DNA of 7,417 nucleotides, taken from contig LJNI01000135.1 in NCBI GenBank assembly GCA_001303225.1, positions 1 to 7,417 on the forward strand, in the 5' to 3' direction. The notes beneath the pieces were generated by a model that was not told the DNA's origin, ran no database searches, and was given only the letters and a program-made list of their open reading frames with translations. Below are positions 1 to 6,417 of the stretch, piece after piece. This DNA comes from a candidate division TA06 bacterium DG_78. GTDB lineage: Bacteria > Hydrothermota > Tepidihabitantia > SM23-42. The position numbers and the translations under genes are program-made. Positions within the stretch are counted from its first letter, which is position 1. Every line of letters begins with the position of its first letter.

Positions 1-893
1 CTCGTGCCCTTTGAATTATACATAACCTTAATTTTATTCTCGCGTCGTTTATCACTGTAGCGTGCAGTAATCGATGCAGCTGTTCGTAAATATTTTTTAT
101 CTCCGAGAAGCAGTGCATGAGGGCTCCCCGTGTCTGGAACAAAGAGCAGTGTATCAAGAGGACGTGTCATTTCTTCGATCTTCTTATTCTCGTCTTCAAA
201 ACGCCCAACAATGAGTTTTGCTTGAGGAGAAAGTCTAAAATGGCGGCCAATTTTTAATAATTCAATATCGCTTACTGAAAGCGTCCCCTGATATCTCATA
301 AGGTCAGCCAGTCTTCGGGAAAATGCCGGGTCCGCGAGAAGACAACCACCACTCGGTGAAAAGAATTGTTCAATGTTTTTCTCTTTTGCTAACTCGAGTT
401 CAAATTTACGAGACCTGCCCTTAATCTTCAGTAATCTATCTCTGTCAATCAACCCATTTTTTTCAGGTATTGTTGGAGGAAGTAAACCACCACTCAATGG
501 TCGGACAACCAATCCTTCACAATCAGCTTCTCTATCTATGAGCGTGAGCGCCTCGAGGCGTTGAGACATCGGGCGCTGACCAAGTACTTCTCCGGTAACT
601 AGAAAATCACCACCAACTTCAGTGAGATATTGTTTCGCTTCTTTTAACATTAAAATACGGCAATCTATACAAGGGTTCAGATTTTTACCATACCCATGCT
701 GAGGGTTTTTAACGATATTTACAAACTCCCCTGCCATATCAATAATTTTCAAATCAGGAATCTCTGGTAGATTCCTTACCGAAAGAAAGCTGTGGGTGAT
801 GTGGAGGGGGAAAATCTCTACGGCCCACTCACGCGTCAAGGCATAGGCTATTGAGGAATCGAGTCCTCCAGAAAAAAGAAGGACTGCTTTCAT
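1..893 (-). CDS. PP-loop ATPase, tRNA thiolation-like (MnmA/ThiI-related), 3' end off the window
   Basis: Open for 297 codons from an ATG at 893 to the window edge with no stop, so the C-terminus is missing. Residues 8-13 are SGGLDS, the PP-loop of ATP pyrophosphatases that adenylate a substrate. NPCIDC at 73-78 and a second cysteine in SGGC (C184) sit where MnmA-type tRNA 2-thiouridylases carry their catalytic cysteine pair. TGEVLGQRPMSQ at 100-111 resembles the family's following conserved loop. From about residue 200, GRHFR (216-220) and the segment after it resemble the NFACT-R type RNA-binding domain found C-terminally in a subgroup of these enzymes. The likely role is cytoplasmic sulfur insertion into a tRNA uridine; the exact position is not deducible. 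The start codon overlaps the upstream gene's stop as ATGA, and the only Shine-Dalgarno-like bases (AGGA) abut the ATG, so translation is probably coupled. A generic PP-loop enzyme acting on another substrate remains possible. Confidence 0.85.
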   Translation of the reverse strand, partial: MKAVLLFSGGLDSSIAYALTREWAVEIFPLHITHSFLSVRNLPEIPDLKIIDMAGEFVNIVKNPQHGYGKNLNPCIDCRILMLKEAKQYLTEVGGDFLVTGEVLGQRPMSQRLEALTLIDREADCEGLVVRPLSGGLLPPTIPEKNGLIDRDRLLKIKGRSRKFELELAKEKNIEQFFSPSGGCLLADPAFSRRLADLMRYQGTLSVSDIELLKIGRHFRLSPQAKLIVGRFEDENKKIEEMTRPLDTLLFVPDTGSPHALLLGDKKYLRTAASITARYSDKRRENKIKVMYNSKGT

Positions 894-3577
894 TCCTGGG
901 TGAGTTCTTTGAGCATGTTACGGACACTCGTGTCGTTGGGATTTATTCTCAACCAATTCTGTAGAACCTGTGCAGCAGAGAGTGTATCATTCTTTGCCAA
1001 ATAAACAGTGAAGAGACCAAAGTAGGACTGTGGGTGCCTCGGATTAATCGTGATTGCCCTCTGGAAATATTCAATCGCTCTGTCATTATAACCCATTGCA
1101 CCATAGATAGAACCTATCTGTGCTAAAATTTGTGGTTGGCTAGCATCGATCATTGAAAAGTACTGTTCAGCGCTGTCGATCATTCCAATCTGTGCATAGA
1201 GAAGACCTAAATTGTAGAGAAACGGATAGATTGGATAAGGTTCGAACAGAACCGCAAAGCGCCAGGCATCAATAGCTCCAGGAATATCGTTCTGATCTCT
1301 CAATGCCAGACCGAGGTTAAAGAGTCCTGCTGCATAGTTAGAGTATAACCGTTTGGTATTTTCGTCCTTGACAAGAGCAAAATTATAGAATAAAATCTGC
1401 GCGAGTATCCCTTGCTTTGTAGGATCGAAAACACCGGTGTAGCGATAGGTTTGATAGAAAAAGTCCTGGGTCTTCTGTATATCGATGTTATTCGGATACT
1501 CGATGCTATCACCAACAACCCGATAGACAAGTCCTTCAAGTTTGAGATAGGGTCTGAAACCACGGTAGTTCTCTTCGGAAACCGTTGTTGCAAAATATAT
1601 TGGAATTTCTCCTTGATAATTTTTAACGTAGCGCGCAGCAAACTCCTCCTGACTTATGAAAAATGCCTGATCGAATTTGAGCGTACCCCGCTCTATTCTT
1701 CGTTCCAACGTAACGCCGGCATTGGTTGCAAGGATATCCCTCACCATTATGTCTTTTACATAAATCACGCGTCGATTTTTGAAATCATATATCGGCTCGA
1801 GCAGATCAATCTCTTCCTCGCTAAAGCTTACTGGTGCGCCCCAGTGTTTCAACTGTTTAATGTACCAATTAGTATTAATGAGTGAAAGATTCGCAATAAC
1901 GACACTCCTCTTTATATTTAAAACTTCCTGCGCAAACCATAAGGGAAATGTGTCATTATCTCCGTTGGTGAATACGAGTGAACCGTCATCGCACGAGACA
2001 AGCATGTTGTAGCCATAATCCTTGGGAATAAAATCACCAAAGCGGTTATTCACACGAATATTGGTTAAAAGTGGTACTAATGAATATGCCACAATTGCGC
2101 CGAGCCCTCCCCATTGTGCCAATTTATTATTCTTTGATTCCTTTTTAAGCGTCTCCATAAATCCATAAAATCCCAAACCAATGAACAGACCAAAATAAAC
2201 ATGGGCAGGATGGAAGAAATAGTCTCTTTCACGCACCTCACGTGGTTGATGTTTTGAATTACCATCGCTCGGCGAAAACTTGAGATTGAGGTAGCCAATC
2301 GTACCAAGTGAAATCATAAACATAATGAGTATCATGAGCAAGAAGAGTCTCTTCTCTCGTTTGTAGAGTTCCACCATTCCCCAGATTCCGAACACATAAA
2401 AAACTGCAAGAATGATATAACGAAATAGTCTATTCATATCTTGAGGAATCGGTTGCCAAGAGAGATATCTCACGAAAAGTTCGACCTGCCAATACATTCC
2501 TTCAATAAGATTGAATCCGGTCGCATCTTGTGTTTGCCGTGGGATTATCCTCTGAGGTCCGTACTGCGCCCGGTGCAGAACATTACTGAATGCATTAAAA
2601 TCTTCGCCCGGGTTGCATTCATTGATCCGCGGAGCAACATTTTTACCAGCGAGGTACTGTGCATGCATCTGTTTATCCTTGTATAATTCAGTGAGTTTAG
2701 CTGCTCGGATCGGAAGGTATAATTCTGCAGAGACTGCTACAATAATAAGCAAAACACCCAACCAGAAGAAACGCCAGTTCCTGTATTTATGAGGATTATT
2801 GAGTGGCAGTAATATCCCGCTGATAAGAATAATACCAATTACAATTAACGCAGGGATATAGAGGGATTCCGGTAATACAAACATCAGTGCGAAGAAAACT
2901 ACGTGAAGAATTCCTAAGAACAAGAGAAGGGTATCTTTTAAGTACCTCCGCTCAACAGCAATTATAAAAATATAAAAAGGAATGAAAATAAGAAATGGCG
3001 TCATATGAAAGCCTGATGCCAAAAATATCAAGTAAAATGAGAGGAGAATGTATCTGTTCTTAGGTTCACCTCTTTTAACACTCTCATACCATAAGAGCGC
3101 TAAGTAGTTAATAAGCACCAAAAAGAACGTTGAGGCAGCATAGACCTCAGTCTCGATTGCATTGATCCAATAGGTGTAAAAGAATGAAATCCCTAAACAG
3201 GCAGCAAATGCAGACACCACCATCACTATCTGGCTCTCCTGTTTGCGCCACATACGAAAGATTTTTAAGATCATTCGATACAACAGGAAAATCGTCACTA
3301 CAGAAATTCCGAGTCCGAGGAGATTCATGTGCCAGGCAACTTCTTTTGAGATAGGCAAGATTGCAGCAATGAGGCCAGCGATTATGAGCCAAACTCTGCC
3401 GATTAATACGTACAGTGGTGTCCCCGGTGGATGCGGAACCGCGAGCGTATATGCTGAAGCAATGAATTCACCACAATCCCAGAAAGAGAGTGTCGGTGCA
3501 ACAGTGTAGAGGTAAACTCCAGCAGTAATAATCAGTAGGATATAAAGTAGTATGTTTTCCAGTTTTTTATAATCCAT
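890..3577 (-). CDS. GT117/DUF2723 (TMEM260-type) membrane glycosyltransferase with C-terminal TPR repeats
   Basis: 895 residues. The N-terminal half has roughly 12-14 hydrophobic membrane segments, for example 8-26, 86-106, 116-138, 147-165, 175-208, 215-260, 269-290, 384-404, 410-430, 457-474 and 486-506. This is the layout of GT-C fold enzymes using lipid-linked sugar donors. SFWDCGEF at 31-38, in the first extracytoplasmic loop, holds the acidic residues characteristic of DUF2723. Further family motifs are PHPPGTPLY (48-56), PREVRERDYFF (445-455) and TNGDNDTFPLWF (537-548). After the last membrane segment comes a soluble domain and then about four tetratricopeptide repeats (743-882), a likely protein-binding surface. 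The characterised eukaryotic member, TMEM260, is a protein O-mannosyltransferase; the sugar and acceptor here are unknown. The start is well supported by AGGAGGT four bases upstream and a consensus promoter just before it. It overlaps the downstream PP-loop gene by 4 bp. Confidence 0.9.
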   Translation of the reverse strand: MDYKKLENILLYILLIITAGVYLYTVAPTLSFWDCGEFIASAYTLAVPHPPGTPLYVLIGRVWLIIAGLIAAILPISKEVAWHMNLLGLGISVVTIFLLYRMILKIFRMWRKQESQIVMVVSAFAACLGISFFYTYWINAIETEVYAASTFFLVLINYLALLWYESVKRGEPKNRYILLSFYLIFLASGFHMTPFLIFIPFYIFIIAVERRYLKDTLLLFLGILHVVFFALMFVLPESLYIPALIVIGIILISGILLPLNNPHKYRNWRFFWLGVLLIIVAVSAELYLPIRAAKLTELYKDKQMHAQYLAGKNVAPRINECNPGEDFNAFSNVLHRAQYGPQRIIPRQTQDATGFNLIEGMYWQVELFVRYLSWQPIPQDMNRLFRYIILAVFYVFGIWGMVELYKREKRLFLLMILIMFMISLGTIGYLNLKFSPSDGNSKHQPREVRERDYFFHPAHVYFGLFIGLGFYGFMETLKKESKNNKLAQWGGLGAIVAYSLVPLLTNIRVNNRFGDFIPKDYGYNMLVSCDDGSLVFTNGDNDTFPLWFAQEVLNIKRSVVIANLSLINTNWYIKQLKHWGAPVSFSEEEIDLLEPIYDFKNRRVIYVKDIMVRDILATNAGVTLERRIERGTLKFDQAFFISQEEFAARYVKNYQGEIPIYFATTVSEENYRGFRPYLKLEGLVYRVVGDSIEYPNNIDIQKTQDFFYQTYRYTGVFDPTKQGILAQILFYNFALVKDENTKRLYSNYAAGLFNLGLALRDQNDIPGAIDAWRFAVLFEPYPIYPFLYNLGLLYAQIGMIDSAEQYFSMIDASQPQILAQIGSIYGAMGYNDRAIEYFQRAITINPRHPQSYFGLFTVYLAKNDTLSAAQVLQNWLRINPNDTSVRNMLKELTQE

Positions 3578-3580
3578 GTA

Positions 3581-3587
3581 ACCTCCT
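3581..3587 (-). promoter_or_regulatory. Shine-Dalgarno of the GT117 gene
   Basis: On the minus strand this reads AGGAGGT, ending three bases before the ATG at 3577. It is the strongest ribosome-binding site in the window and fixes the start codon. The predicted transcript begins at about 3588, so the site lies at the extreme 5' end of the mRNA. Confidence 0.85.
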
Positions 3588-3594
3588 GGACGTA

Positions 3595-3622
3595 ATTATA
3601 ATCAGTCGTTGCAGAATGTCAA
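3595..3622 (-). promoter_or_regulatory. Sigma70-type promoter for the GT117 / PP-loop operon
   Basis: On the minus strand, TTGACA (3622-3617) and TATAAT (3600-3595) are both perfect consensus hexamers with a 16-nt spacer. A start site about seven bases beyond the -10 falls near 3588, giving a leader of only about 11 nt before the ATG. Its position directly upstream of a strong ribosome-binding site supports function. Confidence 0.88.
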
Positions 3623-3662
3623 TATCAAGCGATTTGTGGATTTCTTCCAGAAATCTTTGATA
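3623..3662. repeat. Dyad-symmetric block between divergent promoters (possible operator)
   Basis: Two overlapping symmetries are visible. GATTTCT (3639-3645) and AGAAATC (3649-3655) form a perfect 7-bp inverted repeat around TCC. A wider, slightly offset dyad pairs TATCAA (3623-3628) plus GATTT (3631-3635) with AAATC (3651-3655) plus TTGATA (3657-3662). The block lies upstream of both predicted start sites, so it should act as DNA rather than as an RNA hairpin. It abuts the minus-strand -35 box. Operator function is inferred and no regulator is encoded in the window. Confidence 0.45.
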
Positions 3663-3701
3663 ACAGCGATGCATTACAACGGGTAAAATTATTGAAGTAG
3701 G

Positions 3702-3729
3702 TTGACAGCTTAAATATATTTTCTATAAT
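3702..3729 (+). promoter_or_regulatory. Sigma70-type promoter for the tandem glgC operon
   Basis: TTGACA (3702-3707) and TATAAT (3724-3729) are perfect consensus hexamers with a 16-nt spacer. The expected start site, about seven bases past the -10, is at 3735-3737, on the ATG (3736) of the first glgC-like gene. No Shine-Dalgarno is present in the six bases between the -10 and the ATG. Confidence 0.88.
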
Positions 3730-3735
3730 CACATC

Positions 3736-4935
3736 ATGGATAATGTGGTAGCAATGGTGCTTGCCGGTGGAAGGGTCGATGAACTCCTCAGCTTGACTGA
3801 AAAGAGACCTAAATCTGCACTGCCGATTTTTGGTATCTATCGTATCATCGATTTCGCCCTGAGTAATCTCATGCACTCAGGAATACCCAATGCTGGAGTT
3901 TTATCTCAGTATCGGCCTTATGCACTGGTACGTCATATTGGCACTGGCGAACATTGGGATTTTATTGGCCGCAAAAGGGGTATCCGTATACTATCTCCCT
4001 ATCGCGGAGCCAAGGCATCAGATTGGTACAAGGGTACTGCCGACGCTGTATACCAGAACATATCGTATATCGAGGAGTTTAATCCCGAATATGTTTTGGT
4101 TATTTCAGCCGACCACATTTATCATATGAACTATAGACAGGTATTCCAATTTCATGTTGAGAAGAAAGCCGATGTAACTATCTGCTTTACCCAAGCAAAA
4201 AAGAAAACTTCTCGATTCGGCTATGGTGTCATTGACAAAAATGATCGGTTGGTAGCGTATCAAGAAAAACCCGAGGTTCCCCAATCAAATTGGATTTCCA
4301 TGACCGTATACTTATTCAAAACAGCCCTCCTCATCGATTGTTTAAACACGAACGCTCGTGAAAAATCACATGAATTTGGTCGTGATATAATTCCTCGATT
4401 GATACAAGACAAAAGAATTTTTGGCTATCGTTTTAATGATTACTGGGCATATGCACGAACTATCGCCTCGTACTACGAGACGAATATGGATCTTCTCAAA
4501 AGGAAAATTAATCTCGATATGTGGCAGGTGAGAACCAATCTTTCAGAACGGTGTGGCGATCGCGACCGACTTCCTGCCTACATCGGTGGTCACGTTTCAA
4601 ATGCAATCATTAGCGAAGGGTGTAGTATTAGAGGGAGCGTACAAAATTCCATACTCTCACCTGGTGTCTTTGTAGCACCTGGTGCTGAAGTTATCGGTTC
4701 AATTATTTTTCATGACACAAAGATCGAACCGCGCGCTATTGTAACAAAAGTGATCTGTGATAAAGACTGTCACATCGGTGAAGGGTCAGTCATCGGTGGG
4801 TACGGTGACAGCGAGAACTCTGGCATTACACTGCTTGGGAAAAATACGATTATCCCTCCGAAAACAGTAAGAAACGCGAAAAATGTAACCCCCTCATCTG
4901 AGAACAGGCATAGACAGGGAGAGGAACAATTGTGA
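3736..4935 (+). CDS. glgC: ADP-glucose pyrophosphorylase paralogue 1, probable GlgD-like modulatory subunit
   Basis: 399 residues, close to the usual GlgC length of about 400-430. The nucleotidyltransferase domain (about 1-255) keeps LAGG (9-12), YRIIDF (35-40), WYKGTADAVYQN (97-108), ADHIY with Asp126, EKP with Lys178 and FGRDIIP (214-220). A left-handed beta-helix of hexapeptide repeats follows from about 285 to 370. Several core positions are altered: the glycine-rich loop GxGxRL is replaced by RVDEL (13-17), SGDH by SADH, SMGVY by SMTVY and the usual YWRDVGT by YWAYART (236-242). These changes parallel Firmicutes GlgD, which forms hetero-oligomers with GlgC. I recall the RVDEL form as a recurring GlgC subfamily, so it is probably maintained rather than decaying. 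Weak or no catalysis of its own is an inference. The start is set by homology, and the promoter position makes the mRNA leaderless. The stop overlaps the next gene's GTG. Confidence 0.9.
   Translation: MDNVVAMVLAGGRVDELLSLTEKRPKSALPIFGIYRIIDFALSNLMHSGIPNAGVLSQYRPYALVRHIGTGEHWDFIGRKRGIRILSPYRGAKASDWYKGTADAVYQNISYIEEFNPEYVLVISADHIYHMNYRQVFQFHVEKKADVTICFTQAKKKTSRFGYGVIDKNDRLVAYQEKPEVPQSNWISMTVYLFKTALLIDCLNTNAREKSHEFGRDIIPRLIQDKRIFGYRFNDYWAYARTIASYYETNMDLLKRKINLDMWQVRTNLSERCGDRDRLPAYIGGHVSNAIISEGCSIRGSVQNSILSPGVFVAPGAEVIGSIIFHDTKIEPRAIVTKVICDKDCHIGEGSVIGGYGDSENSGITLLGKNTIIPPKTVRNAKNVTPSSENRHRQGEEQL
4917..4924 (+). promoter_or_regulatory. Shine-Dalgarno deciding the GTG start of the second glgC
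   Basis: GGGAGAGG ends seven bases before the GTG at 4932, inside the end of the first glgC-like gene. It supports the GTG as the true start, since the conserved LAGG motif begins only nine codons later and no in-frame ATG precedes that motif. Confidence 0.7.
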
Positions 4936-6191
4936 CCAAAGACATTATTGCGATGCTCTTAGCGGGTGGAGTCGGCTCACGACTCAACATTCTTGGTCGT
5001 CACCGTGCAAAACCGGCAATCGTCTTCGGTGGGATATACCGCATCATCGATTTTACCATGAGCAATGTTGCCAATTCAAATATCGACATTGTGGGCGTTC
5101 TTACTCAGTATAAACCACTCTCATTAATGGCACATCTTGAGAATGGTAGACCGTGGGATTTATTTGGCAGAACACGAATCGTAGAAATCTTGCCGCCCAA
5201 AACGGGAGAGGAACTATCTGATTGGTATAAGGGAACGTCAGATGCGGTGTATCAAAATCTCGGGTTCATTGAAGATTTCTCTCCAGAATTGGTGCTTGTT
5301 GTTTCTGGTGACCATATCTATCATATGAATTATAATGAGTTGATTTCATTTCATAAAGAAAAAGACGCTGAAGCGACAATCTGTTTGATAAAGGTACCCC
5401 TCAAGGATGCATCTCAATTTGGACTTACAGAAATTGATGGTAAAAAGAGAATTGTCAATTGGACGGAAAAACCTCAAGATCCAAAAACAGATCTCGCCTC
5501 AATGGGCGTATATATTTTCAATAAAGATTTACTCGTTAAAATAGTAACCGAAGTCGCTCAGCGTGGTGGTGTAGATTTTGCGAAGGATGTCATTCCTGTT
5601 TTTCTTGCAAGAAAAAAAGTGTACGGATTTAATTTTAGTGGATACTGGCGCGATGTCGGAACGATCGATGCATACTGGAATGCAAACATGGACATGCTGA
5701 GGGAAAACTCCGGACTCACTATCGAAGACTGGAAGATAAAGACCAACCTTTCGGCTAAAGGTGAAGTCGGAGACAGACCATCTACCTATTTTGGTCGTAG
5801 CTCAAAGATACGCAATTCACTTATTGCACGAGGATGTGTGATTGAAGGAACTGTTCAAAACTCTATTTTGTCACCAGGGGTGAAGATTTCTCAAAATACC
5901 GTTGTCTCAGACTCAATCATTTTTCATGATACAATGATTCATCCAGGATCAGTGATTGAAAAATGTATTATTGATAAGTCAGTTACTATTGAAGACAATG
6001 TCCGCATTGGAGAAGGTCCATCTATTCCGAATAAAAAATTCCCTCATCATCTATTCACAGGAATTACCGTCATCGGCAAAGGAGCTACAATCGGTTCACA
6101 TATTACAATTGGCAAAAATTGTATTATCGAACCTACTGCTCTGTTAGATAAAATAGCGAGAAAAAACATTTGTTCTGGAACAACATTATAA
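4932..6191 (+). CDS. glgC: Glucose-1-phosphate adenylyltransferase (ADP-glucose pyrophosphorylase), catalytic
   Basis: 419 residues starting with GTG. It makes ADP-glucose from ATP and glucose-1-phosphate, the committed step of bacterial glycogen synthesis, in the cytoplasm. The full catalytic signature is present: LAGGVGSRL (10-18) for the nucleotide loop, RAKPAIVFGG (25-34), YRIIDF (36-41), WYKGTSDAVYQN (98-109), SGDHIY with catalytic Asp127, EKP with the glucose-1-phosphate-binding Lys180, SMGVYIF (190-196) and YWRDVGTIDAYW (238-249). The C-terminal half (about 290-400) is a hexapeptide-repeat beta-helix used for oligomerisation and allostery. One deviation is AIVFGG where AVPFGG is usual. 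It overlaps the upstream paralogue as GTGA, so the two are co-transcribed and probably made in matched amounts. An active catalytic subunit paired with the degenerate upstream copy is the simplest reading. No terminator follows; a ribosomal promoter starts 16 nt after the stop. Confidence 0.95.
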   Translation: MTKDIIAMLLAGGVGSRLNILGRHRAKPAIVFGGIYRIIDFTMSNVANSNIDIVGVLTQYKPLSLMAHLENGRPWDLFGRTRIVEILPPKTGEELSDWYKGTSDAVYQNLGFIEDFSPELVLVVSGDHIYHMNYNELISFHKEKDAEATICLIKVPLKDASQFGLTEIDGKKRIVNWTEKPQDPKTDLASMGVYIFNKDLLVKIVTEVAQRGGVDFAKDVIPVFLARKKVYGFNFSGYWRDVGTIDAYWNANMDMLRENSGLTIEDWKIKTNLSAKGEVGDRPSTYFGRSSKIRNSLIARGCVIEGTVQNSILSPGVKISQNTVVSDSIIFHDTMIHPGSVIEKCIIDKSVTIEDNVRIGEGPSIPNKKFPHHLFTGITVIGKGATIGSHITIGKNCIIEPTALLDKIARKNICSGTTL

Positions 6192-6207
6192 CGAATATAT
6201 TCCCCTC

Positions 6208-6235
6208 TTGACAACATCCAAAAATTTTATATAAT
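6208..6235 (+). promoter_or_regulatory. Ribosomal RNA operon promoter
   Basis: TTGACA (6208-6213) and TATAAT (6230-6235) are perfect hexamers with a 16-nt spacer, the third such promoter in the window. The expected start is near 6242, giving a leader of about 176 nt before 16S. The discriminator (AATAC) is AT-rich, unlike the GC-rich discriminators of stringently controlled E. coli rrn promoters. The -35 begins 16 nt after the glgC stop. Confidence 0.88.
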
Positions 6236-6256
6236 AATACACTATAGTAGATAAAT

Positions 6257-6270
6257 TGGTCTTTGACAAA
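6257..6270 (+). promoter_or_regulatory. boxA-type rRNA antitermination site
   Basis: TGGTCTTTGACAAA lies in the rRNA leader about 15 nt after the predicted start. It resembles bacterial rrn boxA elements (general form TGNTCTTTGAAAAC), which recruit NusB and S10 to make RNA polymerase resistant to termination. The embedded TTGACA has no -10 at any usual spacing, which favours boxA over a second promoter. Confidence 0.65.
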
Positions 6271-6309
6271 GTATGTCATTCACAATTTGTCCAGGGTATT
6301 GGGTCCATA

Positions 6310-6332
6310 GGCATTGTATAACCCACAATGCC
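6310..6332 (+). other. rRNA leader hairpin
   Basis: GGCATTGT (6310-6317) and ACAATGCC (6325-6332) form a perfect 8-bp stem with a 7-nt loop. No U-tract follows, so it is not an intrinsic terminator. It could be a boxB-like or processing element of the leader. Confidence 0.55.
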
Positions 6333-6334
6333 AC

Positions 6335-6403
6335 GATGACAGTGATAGAAAACTGATTACAGTGATGTTTATCACTGTAATCATTCTGTATTTCACTGTA
6401 ATC
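6335..6403 (+). repeat. Four-copy 12-mer (GATTACAGTGAT) forming a long leader hairpin
   Basis: Two direct copies (6335-6346 with one mismatch; 6355-6366 exact) face two inverted copies (6371-6382 exact; 6392-6403 with one mismatch). The inner pair makes a perfect 12-bp stem with a GTTT loop. The outer pair matches at 10 of 12 positions, and AGAA (6347-6350) can pair with TTCT (6384-6387) between them. As RNA the whole block folds into one interrupted hairpin ending 14 nt before the 16S 5' end. Confidence 0.75.
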
Positions 6404-6417
6404 GACAGAAATTCATT

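Noticed and set aside
47..60. GTTTATCACTGTA shared with the rRNA leader repeat (6367-6379)
   Set aside because: One 13-nt match is expected at about this frequency in a window of this size, and here it lies inside coding sequence (ARYSDK), without the inverted partner.
373..564. 63-codon plus-strand frame opposite the PP-loop gene
   Set aside because: It is antisense to a frame with SGGLDS and NPCIDC motifs and has no ribosome-binding site or recognisable domain.
1412..1885. 157-codon plus-strand frame opposite the GT117 gene
   Set aside because: It lies antisense to the conserved soluble domain of the GT117 protein; the length is explained by shadowing of a long coding frame.
6263..6290. 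TTGACA in the rRNA leader as a second rRNA promoter
   Set aside because: No TATAAT-like hexamer lies 15-18 nt downstream (the bases there read ATTTGT), and the context matches boxA.
6317..6322. TATAAC as a second rRNA -10 box
   Set aside because: No acceptable -35 lies 15-19 nt upstream, and the bases are in the loop of the 6310-6332 hairpin.
6310..6332. Intrinsic terminator for the glgC operon
   Set aside because: The stem is followed by CACGATGAC, not a U-tract, and it lies downstream of the rRNA promoter.
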